A stretch of DNA of 64,000 bases from Phocaeicola faecalis. Its GTDB lineage: Bacteria; Bacteroidota; Bacteroidia; Bacteroidales; Bacteroidaceae. The translations under genes were made by a program, and so were the position numbers. The notes under the pieces were generated by a model, which was not told where the DNA came from, did not search any database, and saw only the letters and a program-made list of their open reading frames with translations. Below, piece after piece: positions 37,445 through 46,531 of this stretch (within the stretch, counting starts at the first letter, position 1; the number at the start of each line of letters is the position of its first letter). The stretch covers positions 358-64,357 of the forward strand of contig NZ_JADNRM010000018.1 of NCBI RefSeq assembly GCF_021730445.1, in the 5' to 3' direction.

Positions 37445-38131
37445 ATGAAAACAGTTATTAATATTGTATTGGCTGCCTGCGTTATCGGTTTGGTATATGT
37501 ATGCTATGGTAGCATCGTGGGACCGATTAACTTTGACAACACTAAAAAGGCTAGAGAGAAGGAAGTAAAAGCTCGCTTGATTGACATCCGTAAAGCGCAG
37601 TTGGAATACCGTAACCTACATTCAGGTGCATATACTGCCAGCTTTGATACTTTGATTGATTTTGTTAAAACCGCAAAACTTCCGTTCGTAAAGAAAGAAG
37701 GAGTTTTATCTGATGCTCAGTTGGAAGCCGGTATGACTGAAAAGAAGGCTATGGCTATTATCAATAAGGCCAAGAAGACAGGTAACTGGAAAGAAGTAGA
37801 AAAAGAAGGTTTGATGAACTTCAAACGTGATACAATGTGGGTAGCTGTAACCGATACTATTTATGGTGCAGGTTTCAACCCAGACTCTATGAGATATGTA
37901 CCCTTCGGAAACGGTGCACAGTTTGAAATGGCTATCCGTAACGATACAACCAAATCAGGTGCTCCTTTGCACTTATTCCAGGCACAGACTCCATACGAAA
38001 CATATCTGAGCGGTTTGAACGCACAGGAATTGGCTAACTTGAAAGACCTTCAAAGCAAACTTGGCAAATACTGTGGTTTGAGAGTTGGTGATATCGAACA
38101 GCCTAACAACAACGCAGGTAACTGGGAATAA
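37445..38131 (+). CDS. Membrane-anchored protein, conserved hypothetical
   Basis: A 228-aa protein with a single N-terminal membrane helix (residues 4-22) and a soluble domain beginning KKAREKEVKARLIDIRKAQL. An N-terminal hydrophobic helix running into an amphipathic helix with a Glu recalls type IV pilin-like or pseudopilin proteins, but no prepilin peptidase site is evident, so this is only an analogy. A -7 box TATTTTTG lies at 37400-37407. It is followed 2 bp later by the DUF3822 gene, then rsmD: a three-gene unit. Confidence 0.7.
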   Translation: MKTVINIVLAACVIGLVYVCYGSIVGPINFDNTKKAREKEVKARLIDIRKAQLEYRNLHSGAYTASFDTLIDFVKTAKLPFVKKEGVLSDAQLEAGMTEKKAMAIINKAKKTGNWKEVEKEGLMNFKRDTMWVAVTDTIYGAGFNPDSMRYVPFGNGAQFEMAIRNDTTKSGAPLHLFQAQTPYETYLSGLNAQELANLKDLQSKLGKYCGLRVGDIEQPNNNAGNWE

Positions 38132-38133
38132 GA

Positions 38134-38952
38134 ATGACTGAACGTATCGATTTTACTAAATCGGAACAATATACATTATCCATCCGCCTCAGTGCGGATG
38201 GATTTTCTTTTTCTATCTACAATCCGTTAGGAGATAGCGACTTCAGCTTCGACTCCTATCCGGTCAATACCTTCTGTTCCATGACTGCCAATATCAAAGA
38301 AATGCTGGCAAGCACAGAAGTATTAAAGTATCCTTATAAACGGATAAACATTTTAGTAGACTCTCCCCGATCCACTCCGGTTCCTTTTGATTTATTCGAG
38401 GACGAACAGATGGATGCATTATTTTATCATAATTTTCCAAAGGCCAATAATGAGATTGTGCTATGCAATGTGCTGGGCAAAAGTAATGTGGTGATTCTGT
38501 TTGCCATGGACAAGCATGCCCACCAATTATTGACAGAACACTTTCCCACCGCCCGTTTCTTCTCGACGGTCAGTCCGCTGACAGAATACTTTGCGCAAAA
38601 AAGCAGACTAGGCAACAGTAAAAAGCTCTATGCCCACGTCCGCGAACATCTGATAGAAGTATACTGCTATGACAAGGGAAAATTATTATTAATAAACTCA
38701 TTCCCCTGCAAACAAACGGCCGACCGTGTGTATTACCTATTATATATATGGCAACAGCTGGGCTACAACCAAGAAAAAGATGAATTACAAGTGACCGGAA
38801 GATTTAAAGATAAGGAAGAATTGCTGACCGACCTGCGCAAGTATCTGCGCCAAGTATTTGTTATCAATCCGAAAGCTGAGTTCAACCGTTCTGAGATAAG
38901 CAAAATTGAAGATATACCTTTTGATATGCAAACTCTAATCTTATGCGAGTAA
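38134..38952 (+). CDS. DUF3822 family protein
   Basis: A 272-aa soluble protein of the Bacteroidota-specific DUF3822 family. The N-terminal beta segment YTLSIRLSADGFSFSIYNPL is near residues 13-32, and the C terminus has VFINPKAEFNRSEISKI-like sequence. The fold recalls the ASKHA/PilM-like actin fold, but that is not provable by eye. It starts 2 bp after the preceding gene and overlaps rsmD by 10 bp, so the three are translationally coupled. Function is unknown. Confidence 0.82.
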   Translation: MTERIDFTKSEQYTLSIRLSADGFSFSIYNPLGDSDFSFDSYPVNTFCSMTANIKEMLASTEVLKYPYKRINILVDSPRSTPVPFDLFEDEQMDALFYHNFPKANNEIVLCNVLGKSNVVILFAMDKHAHQLLTEHFPTARFFSTVSPLTEYFAQKSRLGNSKKLYAHVREHLIEVYCYDKGKLLLINSFPCKQTADRVYYLLYIWQQLGYNQEKDELQVTGRFKDKEELLTDLRKYLRQVFVINPKAEFNRSEISKIEDIPFDMQTLILCE

Positions 38953-39500
38953 TTAGTGGAATTTACAAACGGCGCCGATTTGACGTACCCAACAGTTTCA
39001 AAGCACGCCCGACAACAGACTTTGCAAAAGAGAATCTGTTTAACGTGCTAAGTAATAACTATTTCGACTTTGAAGACGGAGTAACCGCACTCGATCTTTT
39101 TGCCGGAACAGGAAGTATCAGCATCGAGTTAGTCTCTCGCGGTTGCGACAAAGTTATCTCGGTAGAAAAAGACCCTCAACACTTGTCCTTCATTTCCCAA
39201 GTAATGCGTGAAGTAAAAACCGACAAGTGTTTTCCTGTCCGTGCCGATGTCTTTAAATTCATTGAGAAATGCAGCGAACAATTCGATTTCATTTTTGCTG
39301 ATCCACCCTACTCATTAAAAGATTTGCAAAGCATTCCCGGCCGTATTTTCGAAAACGGACTGCTGAAGGAAGACGGATTGCTGGTACTGGAACACGGAAA
39401 AGATCAAAACTTTGAGGATAATCCTCATTTCATCGAACGCCGCATATATGGCAGTGTCAATTTCTCCTTCTTTAGAGCAACGGTGCCAGAAGCCGAATAG
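38943..39500 (+). CDS. rsmD: 16S rRNA (guanine966-N2)-methyltransferase RsmD
   Basis: A 185-aa Rossmann-fold methyltransferase acting on G966 of 16S rRNA. The N-terminal MRVISGIYKRR and RPTTDFAKENLFNVL are typical. The SAM-binding LFAGTGSISIE is near residues 51-61 and the catalytic DPPY motif (FIFADPPYS) near 119-127. Its last 29 bp overlap the convergent cardiolipin synthase gene. Confidence 0.95.
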   Translation: MRVISGIYKRRRFDVPNSFKARPTTDFAKENLFNVLSNNYFDFEDGVTALDLFAGTGSISIELVSRGCDKVISVEKDPQHLSFISQVMREVKTDKCFPVRADVFKFIEKCSEQFDFIFADPPYSLKDLQSIPGRIFENGLLKEDGLLVLEHGKDQNFEDNPHFIERRIYGSVNFSFFRATVPEAE

Positions 39501-40908
39501 TAGATTCTTGTACCTTTTGATACCACGGACGCTTCATCCATTGTTTTCTCTGCAATAGGAAAGCGTCCTTTTGGTCTTTCAAGAAAATCTCTTTCAAGGT
39601 GAATGCAGAAGTACGGTCATACATAAAAGCATTGACCTCAAAGTTATGTTCAAAGCTTCGGAAATCCATATTGGTGGAACCAACCGTAGAAAGAATATCG
39701 TCACTCACCATCAATTTGGAATGAAGGAATCCCTTCTGGTAGAGATATATCTTAACACCGGCACGCATCATATCATCCAAATAAGAAAGAGAAGCCAAAT
39801 GAGTCAACCGCGTATCAGCACGTTCCGGTATCATGATACGAATGTCTACACCCGCAAGAGCAGCCGTTTTCAAAGCCATCAATATAGGTTCGGTAGGCAG
39901 CAGATAAGGAGTCTGGATATAAAAATATTTGCGTGAACTGCTGATGGCTATCAACAGACCCTGCATGATGTCCCGCCACTCTCCCACCGGATCTGAAGTC
40001 ACAATCTGTACCAAAGCATTACCATAACTCTCCATCTCGGGGAAATAACGGGAAGAAGTAATCAGAGTACGATCCACCACATACCAGTCTGTCAGGAACG
40101 CCGTCTGCAATCCATACACAGCTTTCCCTTCTATCTTAATATGAGTATCACGCCAAATCCCCCATTGGAAGCCCTTCATGTAACGCAAAGCTATGTTCAT
40201 CCCTCCCGTGAAGGCAACCTTCCCGTCAATCACCACTATCTTACGATGATTACGATAATTCACCTTACTCGTAAAAACCGGGAAACGGACTTTCAGAAAG
40301 CTGCGTGCCTCAATGCCGGCACCTCTCATTTCATCATAAAAGAGATGGGGAACTTTCCAGCATCCTACATCATCATACAACAGACGGATTTCAACTCCTT
40401 CACGAGCCTTGTCAATCAATAAATCGCGCAACAACCTGCCCACAGAGTCATCTTCGAATATATAAAACTCCAAATGAATATGATGCTTCGCTTTACTGAT
40501 TGCCTTCATCAACGATTGCAGCATGGACAGTCCGTCGGTATAGACTTCCGTCTTGTTGCCTTCAAAAGGCAAAGCATTGTTCACATTTCTAAAGAAACGC
40601 ATTAGTTGGTGCTGGTCTTCGGGACATTTAAACGCCTTCTGCGCCTGATATTCTGCCATCGGACGCTTAATCAAGCGGGTAAACCCTTTACGGCCAATCA
40701 GTTTCTCCTTACGTGTGCTCCTACCGAAGAAGAAATAAAAAACAAGTCCGACTATCGGCAGAAAAAAGAGCACAAGCACCCAGGCCATTGTTTTAACCGG
40801 ATTACGATTATCAAGCACCACTATCATAATAGTGCCAATGATAATTATAAAGTAAAGCAGGTTAAAGGCAACAGTAAATATCTCATTGAATATGCTCCAT
40901 TCTATCAT
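39472..40908 (-). CDS. cls: Cardiolipin synthase
   Basis: A 478-aa phospholipase-D superfamily membrane enzyme that condenses phosphatidylglycerol to cardiolipin. Two N-terminal membrane spans lie at about 10-32 and 40-61. Two HKD motifs follow: HRKIVVIDG at 221-229 and HSKLMVSDD at 396-404. Length is standard for ClsA-type proteins. It is single and convergent with rsmD. Confidence 0.95.
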   Translation of the reverse strand: MIEWSIFNEIFTVAFNLLYFIIIIGTIMIVVLDNRNPVKTMAWVLVLFFLPIVGLVFYFFFGRSTRKEKLIGRKGFTRLIKRPMAEYQAQKAFKCPEDQHQLMRFFRNVNNALPFEGNKTEVYTDGLSMLQSLMKAISKAKHHIHLEFYIFEDDSVGRLLRDLLIDKAREGVEIRLLYDDVGCWKVPHLFYDEMRGAGIEARSFLKVRFPVFTSKVNYRNHRKIVVIDGKVAFTGGMNIALRYMKGFQWGIWRDTHIKIEGKAVYGLQTAFLTDWYVVDRTLITSSRYFPEMESYGNALVQIVTSDPVGEWRDIMQGLLIAISSSRKYFYIQTPYLLPTEPILMALKTAALAGVDIRIMIPERADTRLTHLASLSYLDDMMRAGVKIYLYQKGFLHSKLMVSDDILSTVGSTNMDFRSFEHNFEVNAFMYDRTSAFTLKEIFLKDQKDAFLLQRKQWMKRPWYQKVQESTIRLLAPLL

Positions 40909-40994
40909 AGCTCTGATTTACACATTAGCAAACATATAAAAAAAATCCCAACCTATAACAATATAGATTGGGAAAAGATTCTTCTATGCTTATT

Positions 40995-43901
40995 TTAGAA
41001 TGGGCGTCCTCCATGTCCTCCGGGACCGGGGCCAAAGCCGCCCCCCCCGAAACCGCGCCTGTTATTCATCATTTTATCTCGTGCCCCTTTACTTCCGAAG
41101 ATGTTCAGACGATAAATAAAGTGAACCATACAATAACTGTTGATACTGTTGTATTCTGTAACCGAACGCATATCGGCAGACAGTGAACGGCTGACATTGC
41201 TCTGTTGCTTCAGGATATCATACATCTCAAAGCTGATAGTTGCAGCTCCTTTAAGCAAGTTCTGTGCTATCTGGGCATTCCATATCAACTCATTATTATT
41301 ATAGCTGGCATCGTTATATCCTCTTCTTGACTGATTAGTGATATTGGTAGACAAAGTCATTTGCCAGGGAAGAGTGATATTGGTACTTGCTCCATAAGAG
41401 AATGTATAAGGATTCTGATTATTTTCCGGACGTAATTTACTACGTTCCGCCGTATATTCGATAGAACCGTTCAAAGAGAATTCAAACCAGCTGTTACGAT
41501 ACGAACCGTTCAGGTTTTCTGCCAGCGTCAGACCGGTAGTCGTGTTCTTATCATCCATCTTTGTATCCTTATTATAAAGATAGGCCACCTGATTCTGATA
41601 ATTGGCGCGTGCAAAAGAATTGATGGTGAACTTCTTGTTTTTCAGTGCGGTATTGAAACCGAACATACCGAAAGCGTTCCAGTTGCCATTAATATTTTGC
41701 GGAGTGACAATAGTCCGTCCGGTTTCCATATCATACTGCGTACTGTTACTGATGCTGTTCTGAGTAGCGGTAAACATCAAGTGCGCCATCATTCCACGTT
41801 GCTTTTTAGCATTATATGTATTATAGAATGCACGCATGGTATGTGCAAACGAAGGCTTCAAACCAGGGTTACCGACACGGATGTTCAGCGGATTCGAGTT
41901 GTCGACAATCGGCAACAAGTTTTCCATGCTCGGCTGACTGCTACGTCCGCGATAAGTGATGCGCAACTGGCTCACTTTAGAGAAACGATAGCGGAAATCC
42001 AGATTAGGAGCAAAATTAAAGACAGTGCGAGTGGTATCTACCATATACGCTCCTTTTTTATAAGAAAGCTTGGTATTCTGCGGTTGCAAAGACATTCCCA
42101 CACTCATCTGATACTTCTCCCGAATGAAACGCAGTCCCAAAGAGACATCATGGTTAAAGTATTGATACTCGGCATCTTTACTTAAACTATCCACATACGC
42201 AGCTTCATATCCTTCGGGCAATCCGTCACCGATTTCCCAAGGGAAACCTTGTAAATCATAAGTAGACTTGTCGCTCGTACTGTTTTTGTATTGAAACCGA
42301 TAGCTGAGTTGCAGGAAAGTAGCCCGTGCAATCGGCTCACTATACGTCAGCTGTGCCGTATAGTTATAATTCTTAGTCGGCATCGTTATATACTGATTGC
42401 GGTATTGGATAGAGTCTCCTCCCAAGTAATTATGTATTTGATAATAACGAGTCTCTGACTGGGTATATTGATCATTGTCGTTATCGCCATAACCAAACGA
42501 ACCCCGGAACGTAATGTTGCGCCCTTTATCGTTCAGCTTGCGGTTCACCTGCAAAGTGGCATTGGCAGACACGCTCTTGGTATCCGACAAGCCGCGCTCA
42601 TTGGTCGCATTGACACGGATATCGCGCAACGGATCATTGCCATCCATATCATTAAAATTAAGATAGTCATTCGGATTGGCAATATAATTATAAGGATCGT
42701 CATTAAAAGTACCTGATTCTTTCATTGTAGCCCCATCGGTCTTGTTATAAGAGACGTTAGGACGAAAGATAATATTTGTCATTGAATCGGGTTTCCATTC
42801 CATACGGAAATCCGCATTAAAATCACTTACTTTGTTACGGTTGTTTGAATTCGTATTTGAATAAGAATTGCCGCTCTGCAAGAAACGTTGAGAATAACCG
42901 CTACTGATGATATCTGCATCACGATAATTATAGCGCACACTACCTCCCAATTCCAGTTTAGACGTTTCCGTAGCAAAGTTCGCACCCAGCATCTTTGTGG
43001 CATTCAGTCCGTTATTACGTCTCCAGCGAGGGCCGCCTCCCCCACCCGAAAATCCTTGGTCATTCACATTATTGGCAGAACCGATAATAGAGAATTGAGT
43101 TTTATCATAAAAACGGTTTATCATGGCACGTCCCATATAGCGGTCTTCAGTACCTCCCGCCAAATCGACATTTCCAAACCACCCCTGATTCATACCCTTC
43201 TTGACTGTCAAATCCAGCACCGTTTCCTCTTCACCGTCATCGATACCTGTAATACGCGCCAAATCAGATTTCTTATCATAAGTCTTCAGTTTATCAACCA
43301 TATCGACAGGCAAGTTCTTCAATCCGGTCTTCACATCACCGCCAAAGAACTCCTTACCGTCCACCATGATTTTCTTCACATCCTTACCATTGATTTTGAT
43401 ATTTCCATCTTCATCAACCTCGGCTCCGGGCAGTTTTTTCACCAGTTCTTCCAGCATAGCTCCTTCGGGAGTACGATAGGCGGATGCATTATATCCGATT
43501 GTATCTTCCGAGATAGTCACTTGAGGAGCTTCAGCCACCACAATCGCTTCACCCAGCATAATATCATCAGTGGGTAAAGTCACCGTACCTACATTGACAG
43601 AAGGCTTTCCGGCCGTCAATTGCAACGGCTTCTCCTGCGTCAGATAACCGACAAAGGAAATCTTCAAAACATATTTTCCGGGACGTGCCGCCACAGAAAA
43701 AACACCATTATTATTGGTAACATTTCCTACTGCCATTGTACTATCCGGCAGAGAAAGCAACTGTACGGTAGCCTGTGCTATCGGACTCTTGTCATCTCCA
43801 TCAACTACAGTTCCGCTTACCGTGACTCGTTTGCCGCCCTGGGCCCAAGAGAGAGTTGTACCGGCACACACCAGTAACAACAAAAGTATCAATTTCTTCA
43901 T
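40995..43901 (-). CDS. TonB-dependent-receptor-like outer-membrane beta-barrel protein
   Basis: A 968-aa protein: signal peptide (MKKLILLLLLVCAGTTLSWA), a carboxypeptidase-regulatory-like beta domain (about 28-112; VSGTVVDGDDKSPIAQATVQ), a plug-like domain (about 115-245; LEELVKKLPGAEVDEDGNI), and a long barrel rich in alternating Tyr/Asn strands. It ends in an unusual Gly/Pro-rich tail, GFGGGGFGPGPGGHGGRPF, rather than the usual aromatic C-terminal strand residue. No SusD partner is adjacent. The substrate is unknown. Confidence 0.88.
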   Translation of the reverse strand: MKKLILLLLLVCAGTTLSWAQGGKRVTVSGTVVDGDDKSPIAQATVQLLSLPDSTMAVGNVTNNNGVFSVAARPGKYVLKISFVGYLTQEKPLQLTAGKPSVNVGTVTLPTDDIMLGEAIVVAEAPQVTISEDTIGYNASAYRTPEGAMLEELVKKLPGAEVDEDGNIKINGKDVKKIMVDGKEFFGGDVKTGLKNLPVDMVDKLKTYDKKSDLARITGIDDGEEETVLDLTVKKGMNQGWFGNVDLAGGTEDRYMGRAMINRFYDKTQFSIIGSANNVNDQGFSGGGGGPRWRRNNGLNATKMLGANFATETSKLELGGSVRYNYRDADIISSGYSQRFLQSGNSYSNTNSNNRNKVSDFNADFRMEWKPDSMTNIIFRPNVSYNKTDGATMKESGTFNDDPYNYIANPNDYLNFNDMDGNDPLRDIRVNATNERGLSDTKSVSANATLQVNRKLNDKGRNITFRGSFGYGDNDNDQYTQSETRYYQIHNYLGGDSIQYRNQYITMPTKNYNYTAQLTYSEPIARATFLQLSYRFQYKNSTSDKSTYDLQGFPWEIGDGLPEGYEAAYVDSLSKDAEYQYFNHDVSLGLRFIREKYQMSVGMSLQPQNTKLSYKKGAYMVDTTRTVFNFAPNLDFRYRFSKVSQLRITYRGRSSQPSMENLLPIVDNSNPLNIRVGNPGLKPSFAHTMRAFYNTYNAKKQRGMMAHLMFTATQNSISNSTQYDMETGRTIVTPQNINGNWNAFGMFGFNTALKNKKFTINSFARANYQNQVAYLYNKDTKMDDKNTTTGLTLAENLNGSYRNSWFEFSLNGSIEYTAERSKLRPENNQNPYTFSYGASTNITLPWQMTLSTNITNQSRRGYNDASYNNNELIWNAQIAQNLLKGAATISFEMYDILKQQSNVSRSLSADMRSVTEYNSINSYCMVHFIYRLNIFGSKGARDKMMNNRRGFGGGGFGPGPGGHGGRPF

Positions 43902-43982
43902 CTTTCTATTTTTCCTAATGAGATTTAATGCCTAATGTCCTTTGGACACTTCCACCCTCAAAAGGTTTAACGGAAAAGAAGA

Positions 43983-44387
43983 TTATTTTTTAAAAAGCTT
44001 GTCTACTTTACTCTTTTGAATGCCAAACTCTAGACAAAGTACATTGAAAGCCATATAAACAATAGCAATAGAATTATCGGCTTCTTCAAGGTTTCCATCA
44101 TAGACTCCCCTGGCAAGCATAACAATATAATAAATGCCTAAAAGATAAATGGCATAACAAATGGCCTTAACACGGATTTTAGATGTTGCCTCATTCTCGT
44201 TTTTCACCTTTGCCAGAAATATCATGAAAAGAGAAAACCAAATAAACAACTTCACAGAGGCTTTGGTAAACAACAAGTTACTGTCGTTTATCATTCCAAA
44301 CATAAACATCATCAACGGCAAGAACACACACAGGATTAAAAGAGTATATCCCATGGTTCTGCAATAAGTGGGTAGAATTCCTTTCAT
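43983..44387 (-). CDS. Small polytopic membrane protein
   Basis: About 134 aa from ATG 44387 (MKGILPTYCRTMGYTLLIL). Four hydrophobic segments are visible, and the end is charged (QKSKVDKLFKK). No family is recognised. An upstream in-frame ATG at 44429 adds 14 unlikely residues. It lies between the TonB-type gene and aroB; 81 bp separate it from the former, so co-transcription is possible but unproven. Confidence 0.65.
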   Translation of the reverse strand: MKGILPTYCRTMGYTLLILCVFLPLMMFMFGMINDSNLLFTKASVKLFIWFSLFMIFLAKVKNENEATSKIRVKAICYAIYLLGIYYIVMLARGVYDGNLEEADNSIAIVYMAFNVLCLEFGIQKSKVDKLFKK

Positions 44388-44457
44388 TATTTTAGTATTT
44401 AACGTACAAAAGTAATTATTTGCAAGCAAACTACGCCCATCTTTTTGCTTTTTTACC

Positions 44458-44465
44458 TAAATTTG
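44458..44465 (+). promoter_or_regulatory. -7 box of aroB
   Basis: TAAATTTG, 21 bp upstream of the aroB start codon. No -33 box at the usual spacing is clear. Confidence 0.5.
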
Positions 44466-44486
44466 CAGGCAAATATATAAAAAGCT

Positions 44487-45542
44487 ATGAGTAAACAAAA
44501 GGTTATTATCTGCCATAATCTAAACGAGAATTTAGCGGATGCCATCGGCCAATGCACGTATGACAAATTATTCATTCTGGTTGACGAGCATACCCGCGAA
44601 CTCTGCATACCGGTCATTAAAGAAGCCGGCTTTACTGCGGATGCGGAACTGATTAGCATCGGTGCCGAGGATATACATAAGAATCTTGATACCTTGGCCT
44701 ATGTATGGAAACAATTAGGCGACCGAGGAGCTACGCGCCATTCACTGCTCATCAACTTAGGTGGAGGAATGGTGACAGATTTGGGCGGTTTTGCAGCCTC
44801 AACATTCAAGCGAGGCATTGAATATATCAATGTCCCCACCACTTTACTTGCCATGGTAGATGCTTCTGTAGGAGGAAAAACCGGCATCAACTTCAATGGA
44901 TTGAAAAATGAAATCGGTGTCTTCTCTCCGGCTGAAGCAGTGCTGATAGACAGTGAATTCTTAAAATCACTGGATATGCACAATCTGCTTTCCGGCTACG
45001 CGGAAATGTTGAAACACGGGCTTATCAGCACACCTGAACATTGGGCTGAGTTATTAAACTTCGACTTCAACAAGACAGACTATAAGGCATTGCAAGAGCT
45101 GGTTGCCAAATCCGTTCAAATCAAAGAGAAGATTGTCGAATGTGACCCATATGAAACCGGAATACGCAAGGCTTTGAATTTGGGACATACGGTGGGGCAT
45201 GCTTTTGAAAGTTTTGCTTTGGAGACCAATCATCCGGTGCTACACGGCTATGCTGTTGCCTGGGGACTGGTCTGCGAACTATATTTCTCTCATATAAAGA
45301 TTGGCTTTCCCACAGACAAACTGCGCCAAACTCTCCAATTTATCAAGAATCATTATGGTAAACTGGATTTCGACTGCAAACATTATGACCGTCTTTACGA
45401 GTTCATGACACATGACAAGAAGAATATCGCCGACAGAATCAACTTTACTTTATTGGCTGATGTGGGTGACATTCAAATCAACCAGTCGGCAACTAAAGAA
45501 GAAATTATGGATATGCTCGATTTCTATCGTGAATCCATGTAA
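44487..45542 (+). CDS. aroB: 3-Dehydroquinate synthase
   Basis: A 351-aa NAD- and metal-dependent enzyme that converts DAHP to 3-dehydroquinate, the second step of the shikimate pathway. Motifs: NLGGGMVTDLGGFAASTFKR near residues 90-109, VPTTLLAMVDASVGGKTGIN near 113-132, and the metal-binding Glu/His segments SGYAEMLKHGL and NLGHTVGHAFE. It stands alone; aroA is at 59.5 kb. Confidence 0.95.
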   Translation: MSKQKVIICHNLNENLADAIGQCTYDKLFILVDEHTRELCIPVIKEAGFTADAELISIGAEDIHKNLDTLAYVWKQLGDRGATRHSLLINLGGGMVTDLGGFAASTFKRGIEYINVPTTLLAMVDASVGGKTGINFNGLKNEIGVFSPAEAVLIDSEFLKSLDMHNLLSGYAEMLKHGLISTPEHWAELLNFDFNKTDYKALQELVAKSVQIKEKIVECDPYETGIRKALNLGHTVGHAFESFALETNHPVLHGYAVAWGLVCELYFSHIKIGFPTDKLRQTLQFIKNHYGKLDFDCKHYDRLYEFMTHDKKNIADRINFTLLADVGDIQINQSATKEEIMDMLDFYRESM

Positions 45543-45634
45543 TCAAGTATAATTTAGAGCCAAACAATAACTAACTGATACATAGGCTTCAATAAAACAA
45601 AATGCATTTTATTCTAAAAAAAGAAGCTGAAAGA

Positions 45635-45665
45635 TTTGCTATTTTAAAATAAAGCTGTACCTTTG
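45635..45665 (+). promoter_or_regulatory. Promoter of tRNA-Pro
   Basis: TTTG at 45635-45638 (TTG 45636-45638), a 19-bp spacer, then TACCTTTG at 45658-45665; the tRNA begins 11 bp later. This is one of the clearest promoters in the window. Confidence 0.88.
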
Positions 45666-45676
45666 CATCCGCAATT

Positions 45677-45751
45677 CGGGGTGTAGCTCAGCCCGGTTAG
45701 AGTACGCGTCTGGGGGGCGTGTGGTCGCTAGTTCGAATCTAGTCACCCCGA
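45677..45751 (+). tRNA. tRNA-Pro (GGG anticodon)
   Basis: A 75-nt cloverleaf. The acceptor arm CGGGGTG pairs with CACCCCG, followed by discriminator A. The D arm is GCTC..GAGT. The anticodon loop CTGGGGG gives GGG. The T arm CTAG-TTCGAAT-CTAG is intact. CCA is not encoded. It has its own promoter and terminator. Confidence 0.94.
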
Positions 45752-45763
45752 CAAGCTGAGCAA

Positions 45764-45795
45764 AAGGAGTTAAGTCATTGACTTAACTCCTTTTC
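45764..45795 (+). terminator. Terminator of tRNA-Pro
   Basis: The near-perfect stem AGGAGTTAAGTCA / TGACTTAACTCCT is followed by TTTT. Confidence 0.85.
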
Positions 45796-45900
45796 ATTTA
45801 TAGCGATTACCTTTTGATTACACTTTGAGTCAATCACTTTTCGGATAACTTATGCCCTACCCATGTTTTAGATGCTCCATTAGAAACCTTATTCTTGTTT

Positions 45901-46174
45901 TTATAATATCATACCAAGAGCTGTTTTTAAAACAAAGCAGTTATTTTCTTTAATAACCATTGACTGTTTGAGGTTGGAAACGATGCTTCGTATCATCGGT
46001 TTTCCTTTTTCATAAAGTCTTGCCAAATGTTCCTTTTCACATTCTACGTTCATACAACCGTTCTTTGATGACACAAAAATAATCCATATTTGTACAATCC
46101 GAGATACTAGTGAATCCTTTTCATCAATAGCCTGATATATTAATTCTTTTATCTCCTTATAACATAGCACAAAC
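45901..46174 (-). pseudogene. 3' fragment of an unidentified gene, truncated at repeat B
   Basis: A frame of about 90 codons on the minus strand reads KEIKELIYQAIDEKDSLV through KPMIRSIVSNLKQ and ends at TAA (45901). The composition is protein-like (Lys/Glu-rich helices). Upstream the frame runs straight into the 226-bp repeat at 46175, and no ATG start is near the junction. It is best read as the 3' end of a gene whose 5' part was lost or displaced by the repeat. The family is not recognised. Confidence 0.45.
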
Positions 46175-46400
46175 AAAGGGAAGAGTAAGCCGTTTCGTAG
46201 GGTCAGCCAAGGCCTTTTAAACGGAAGATTATTACAGTCTACGACGGCGGACTGTACAGTCCACTGCAATGGACTGTACGGTCTACTGTAGCGGACTATA
46301 CAGTCCACTGCCGAAGACTGTAGTAATCTGACGGACAGACAGGCATAATCGAAAGGACGAAAGCGCTTAGCCTGCCTAATGAAACGACTTAGGGAGTTCC
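46175..46400. repeat. 226-bp tandem-palindrome repeat, family B, copy 2 (inverted)
   Basis: The reverse complement of this segment aligns along its full length with 15887-16111. It contains tandem palindromes such as GGACTGTACAGTCC spaced by about 22-24 bp. It lies 423 bp from tRNA-Pro, as copy 1 lies 318 bp from tRNA-Gln. Confidence 0.87.
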
Positions 46401-46531
46401 AAACACCATGTATTCCAGCTTCGGGCAAACTCTCTCAAAAAAACAGAAAGTTTTTAATCTAAAAAAAGACAATATATCCTTAAATATTTATATCTTTGTT
46501 TTATCCTCTCTTAACCTAAAAAAACAGCAAT
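46401..46531 (+). promoter_or_regulatory. Intergenic region with -7 box
   Basis: TATCTTTG at 46491-46498 is the likely -7 box of the gene starting at 46532. No other feature is seen. Confidence 0.5.

Noticed and set aside
46175-46428. N-terminal extension of the 45901-46174 frame
   Set aside because: This part is the translation of repeat B; only the part left of 46175 looks protein-like.
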